Shown: positions 8,310-8,866 of the stretch, piece after piece
Layout of the letters: the number at the start of each line of letters is the position of its first letter
Position numbering within the stretch: the first letter of the stretch is position 1
Source of the DNA: Caulobacteraceae bacterium
GTDB lineage: Bacteria; Pseudomonadota; Alphaproteobacteria; Caulobacterales; Caulobacteraceae
DNA length: 8,866 nt
NCBI GenBank assembly: GCA_013815405.1
Contig: JACDGF010000064.1
Location: 1 to 8,866, forward strand
Direction of reading: 5' to 3'
Notes under the pieces: model-generated
Told to the model about the DNA's origin: nothing
Seen by the model: the letters and a program-made list of their open reading frames with translations, nothing else
Database searches by the model: none
Translations under genes and position numbers: made by a program

Positions 8310-8324
8310 GCGTCAGAACGACGC
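8310..8324 (-). other. Short hairpin in the rho leader
   Basis: The minus strand reads GCGTC-GTTCT-GACGC, a 5-bp stem with a 5-nt loop, extendable to 7 bp with one G-U pair. There is no following U-run, so it is not an intrinsic terminator. It would sit at the 5' end of the leader, just before the C-rich segment. Confidence 0.4.
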
Positions 8325-8337
8325 AACCGGTTTGGCG

Positions 8338-8366
8338 CGAATAGTCCGGGGAGCGCGCCCGGTCAA
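8338..8366 (-). promoter_or_regulatory. Candidate rho promoter
   Basis: On the minus strand TTGACC (8361-8366) is followed after exactly 17 nt by TATTCG (8338-8343). The -35 is close to consensus (5 of 6) and the -10 is partial. It lies just after the hemJ stop codon and would begin transcription near 8331, giving a leader of roughly 105 nt to the rho ATG. Confidence 0.45.
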
Positions 8367-8384
8367 CGGGCTATAGGTACGGTG

Positions 8385-8828
8385 TCAGAAGGGGCGAACA
8401 ACCACCAGGATCACGATCAGCGCGGCCGCGATCCCCGGCACTTCATTGAGCAGCCGCAGCCGCTTGCCCGTGAGGCGGCGTTCTCCCCGCGCCAGCGCGG
8501 CGGCATAACCCGCCAGCCAGACGTGGTAAGCGCTGAGCGCCAGCACCAACGCCAGCTTGGCGTGGAACCAGCCCTGCTGGAACGCCCCGGTGCTGACGGC
8601 CAAGGTCAGCCCGAGCAGCCAGACGACGATCAGCGAGGGCCACAGGATGATCCTGAGCAGCTTGGCCTCGCGCTCGACCCACCGCGCGTTCTCGGGCGAA
8701 TCCGGAACCGCTTCCTGGTGGTAGACGAAGAACCGCGGCAGCATGAACAATCCCGCCATCCAGAAGATCACGAAAATGACGTGGCCCGCCTTGAGCCAGA
8801 GATAGGTCATCGCCAGAACGTGCTCCAT
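8385..8828 (-). CDS. hemJ: Protoporphyrinogen IX oxidase HemJ
   Basis: HemJ is the small membrane protoporphyrinogen oxidase used in place of HemG or HemY by many alphaproteobacteria and cyanobacteria; it makes protoporphyrin IX just before ferrochelatase. The 147-residue protein has four hydrophobic segments (about 8-30, 59-78, 88-110, 128-145). It shows the family pattern: LWLKAGHVIFVIFWMAGLF (10-28) with H16, LPRFFVYH (30-37), WFHAKLALVL (87-96) with K91, YHVWLAGY (101-108), and a C-terminal NEVPG...VVVRPF (128-147). H16 and K91 are at conserved polar positions of the family. Upstream of the ATG at 8828 the ribosome site is weak. An internal ATG at codon 7 (8810) has GGAG 11 nt before it and cannot be excluded as the start. 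It is upstream of rho in the same direction, and 30-38 bp remain before the window end. Confidence 0.92.
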   Translation of the reverse strand: MEHVLAMTYLWLKAGHVIFVIFWMAGLFMLPRFFVYHQEAVPDSPENARWVEREAKLLRIILWPSLIVVWLLGLTLAVSTGAFQQGWFHAKLALVLALSAYHVWLAGYAAALARGERRLTGKRLRLLNEVPGIAAALIVILVVVRPF

Positions 8829-8866
8829 GAGCCTACCATACCCTATCGCCGCCAGCCGCGCACCAC

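Noticed and set aside
8843..8866. Possible C-terminus of an upstream minus-strand gene (VVRGWRR then TAG).
   Set aside because: Seven codons at the window edge are too few to identify, and another frame also stays open to a stop here, so the gene cannot be named. A haem-pathway gene before hemJ would be plausible.

Overview
This window is a piece of an alphaproteobacterial chromosome, most likely from the Caulobacteraceae (Caulobacter or Phenylobacterium relatives). It is GC-rich with strong GC-third-position codon use. ParA, ParB, RsmG, MnmG and the small DUF6489-type protein all read like Caulobacter proteins as I remember them; no search was run. The order hemJ - rho - (DLH) - DUF6489 - mnmE - mnmG - rsmG - parA - parB - holA fits the origin-proximal region of such chromosomes, and a perfect 16-bp parS centromere confirms a chromosome-partitioning locus.

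Layout, left to right: the C-terminal end of holA (1-258, + strand, start outside the window) converges on parB. A minus-strand gene series, probably an operon, runs from about 6165 down to 274: DUF6489 small protein, mnmE, parS (in the mnmE-mnmG gap), mnmG, rsmG, parA, parB. Most junctions overlap or are very tight: 4 bp between DUF6489 and mnmE, 23 bp between mnmG and rsmG, 11 bp between rsmG and parA, and a 24-bp gap between parA and parB. Only the 113-bp mnmE-mnmG gap is large enough for regulatory DNA. A divergent gap (6166-6267) leads to a + strand dienelactone-hydrolase-family gene (6268-6960). That gene converges with rho (6970-8226, minus) with only 9 bp between stop codons. Upstream of rho lies a 158-bp gap with a candidate promoter and a C-rich leader, then hemJ (8385-8828, minus).

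Functionally, MnmE and MnmG form the complex that modifies the wobble uridine (U34) of certain tRNAs. RsmG methylates 16S rRNA. ParA, ParB and parS segregate the chromosome origin. Rho terminates transcription. HemJ is the late haem-pathway protoporphyrinogen oxidase. HolA is the clamp-loader delta subunit.

There is no mobile element, CRISPR array, tRNA, rRNA or recognisable new defence or biosynthetic system here. This is a conserved housekeeping locus. The points worth a second look are the parS placement, substitutions in the MnmE GTPase motifs, a C-rich and G-poor segment in the rho leader that could serve in autoregulation, and the small DUF6489 gene coupled to mnmE. No gene-free stretch exceeds 300 bases.
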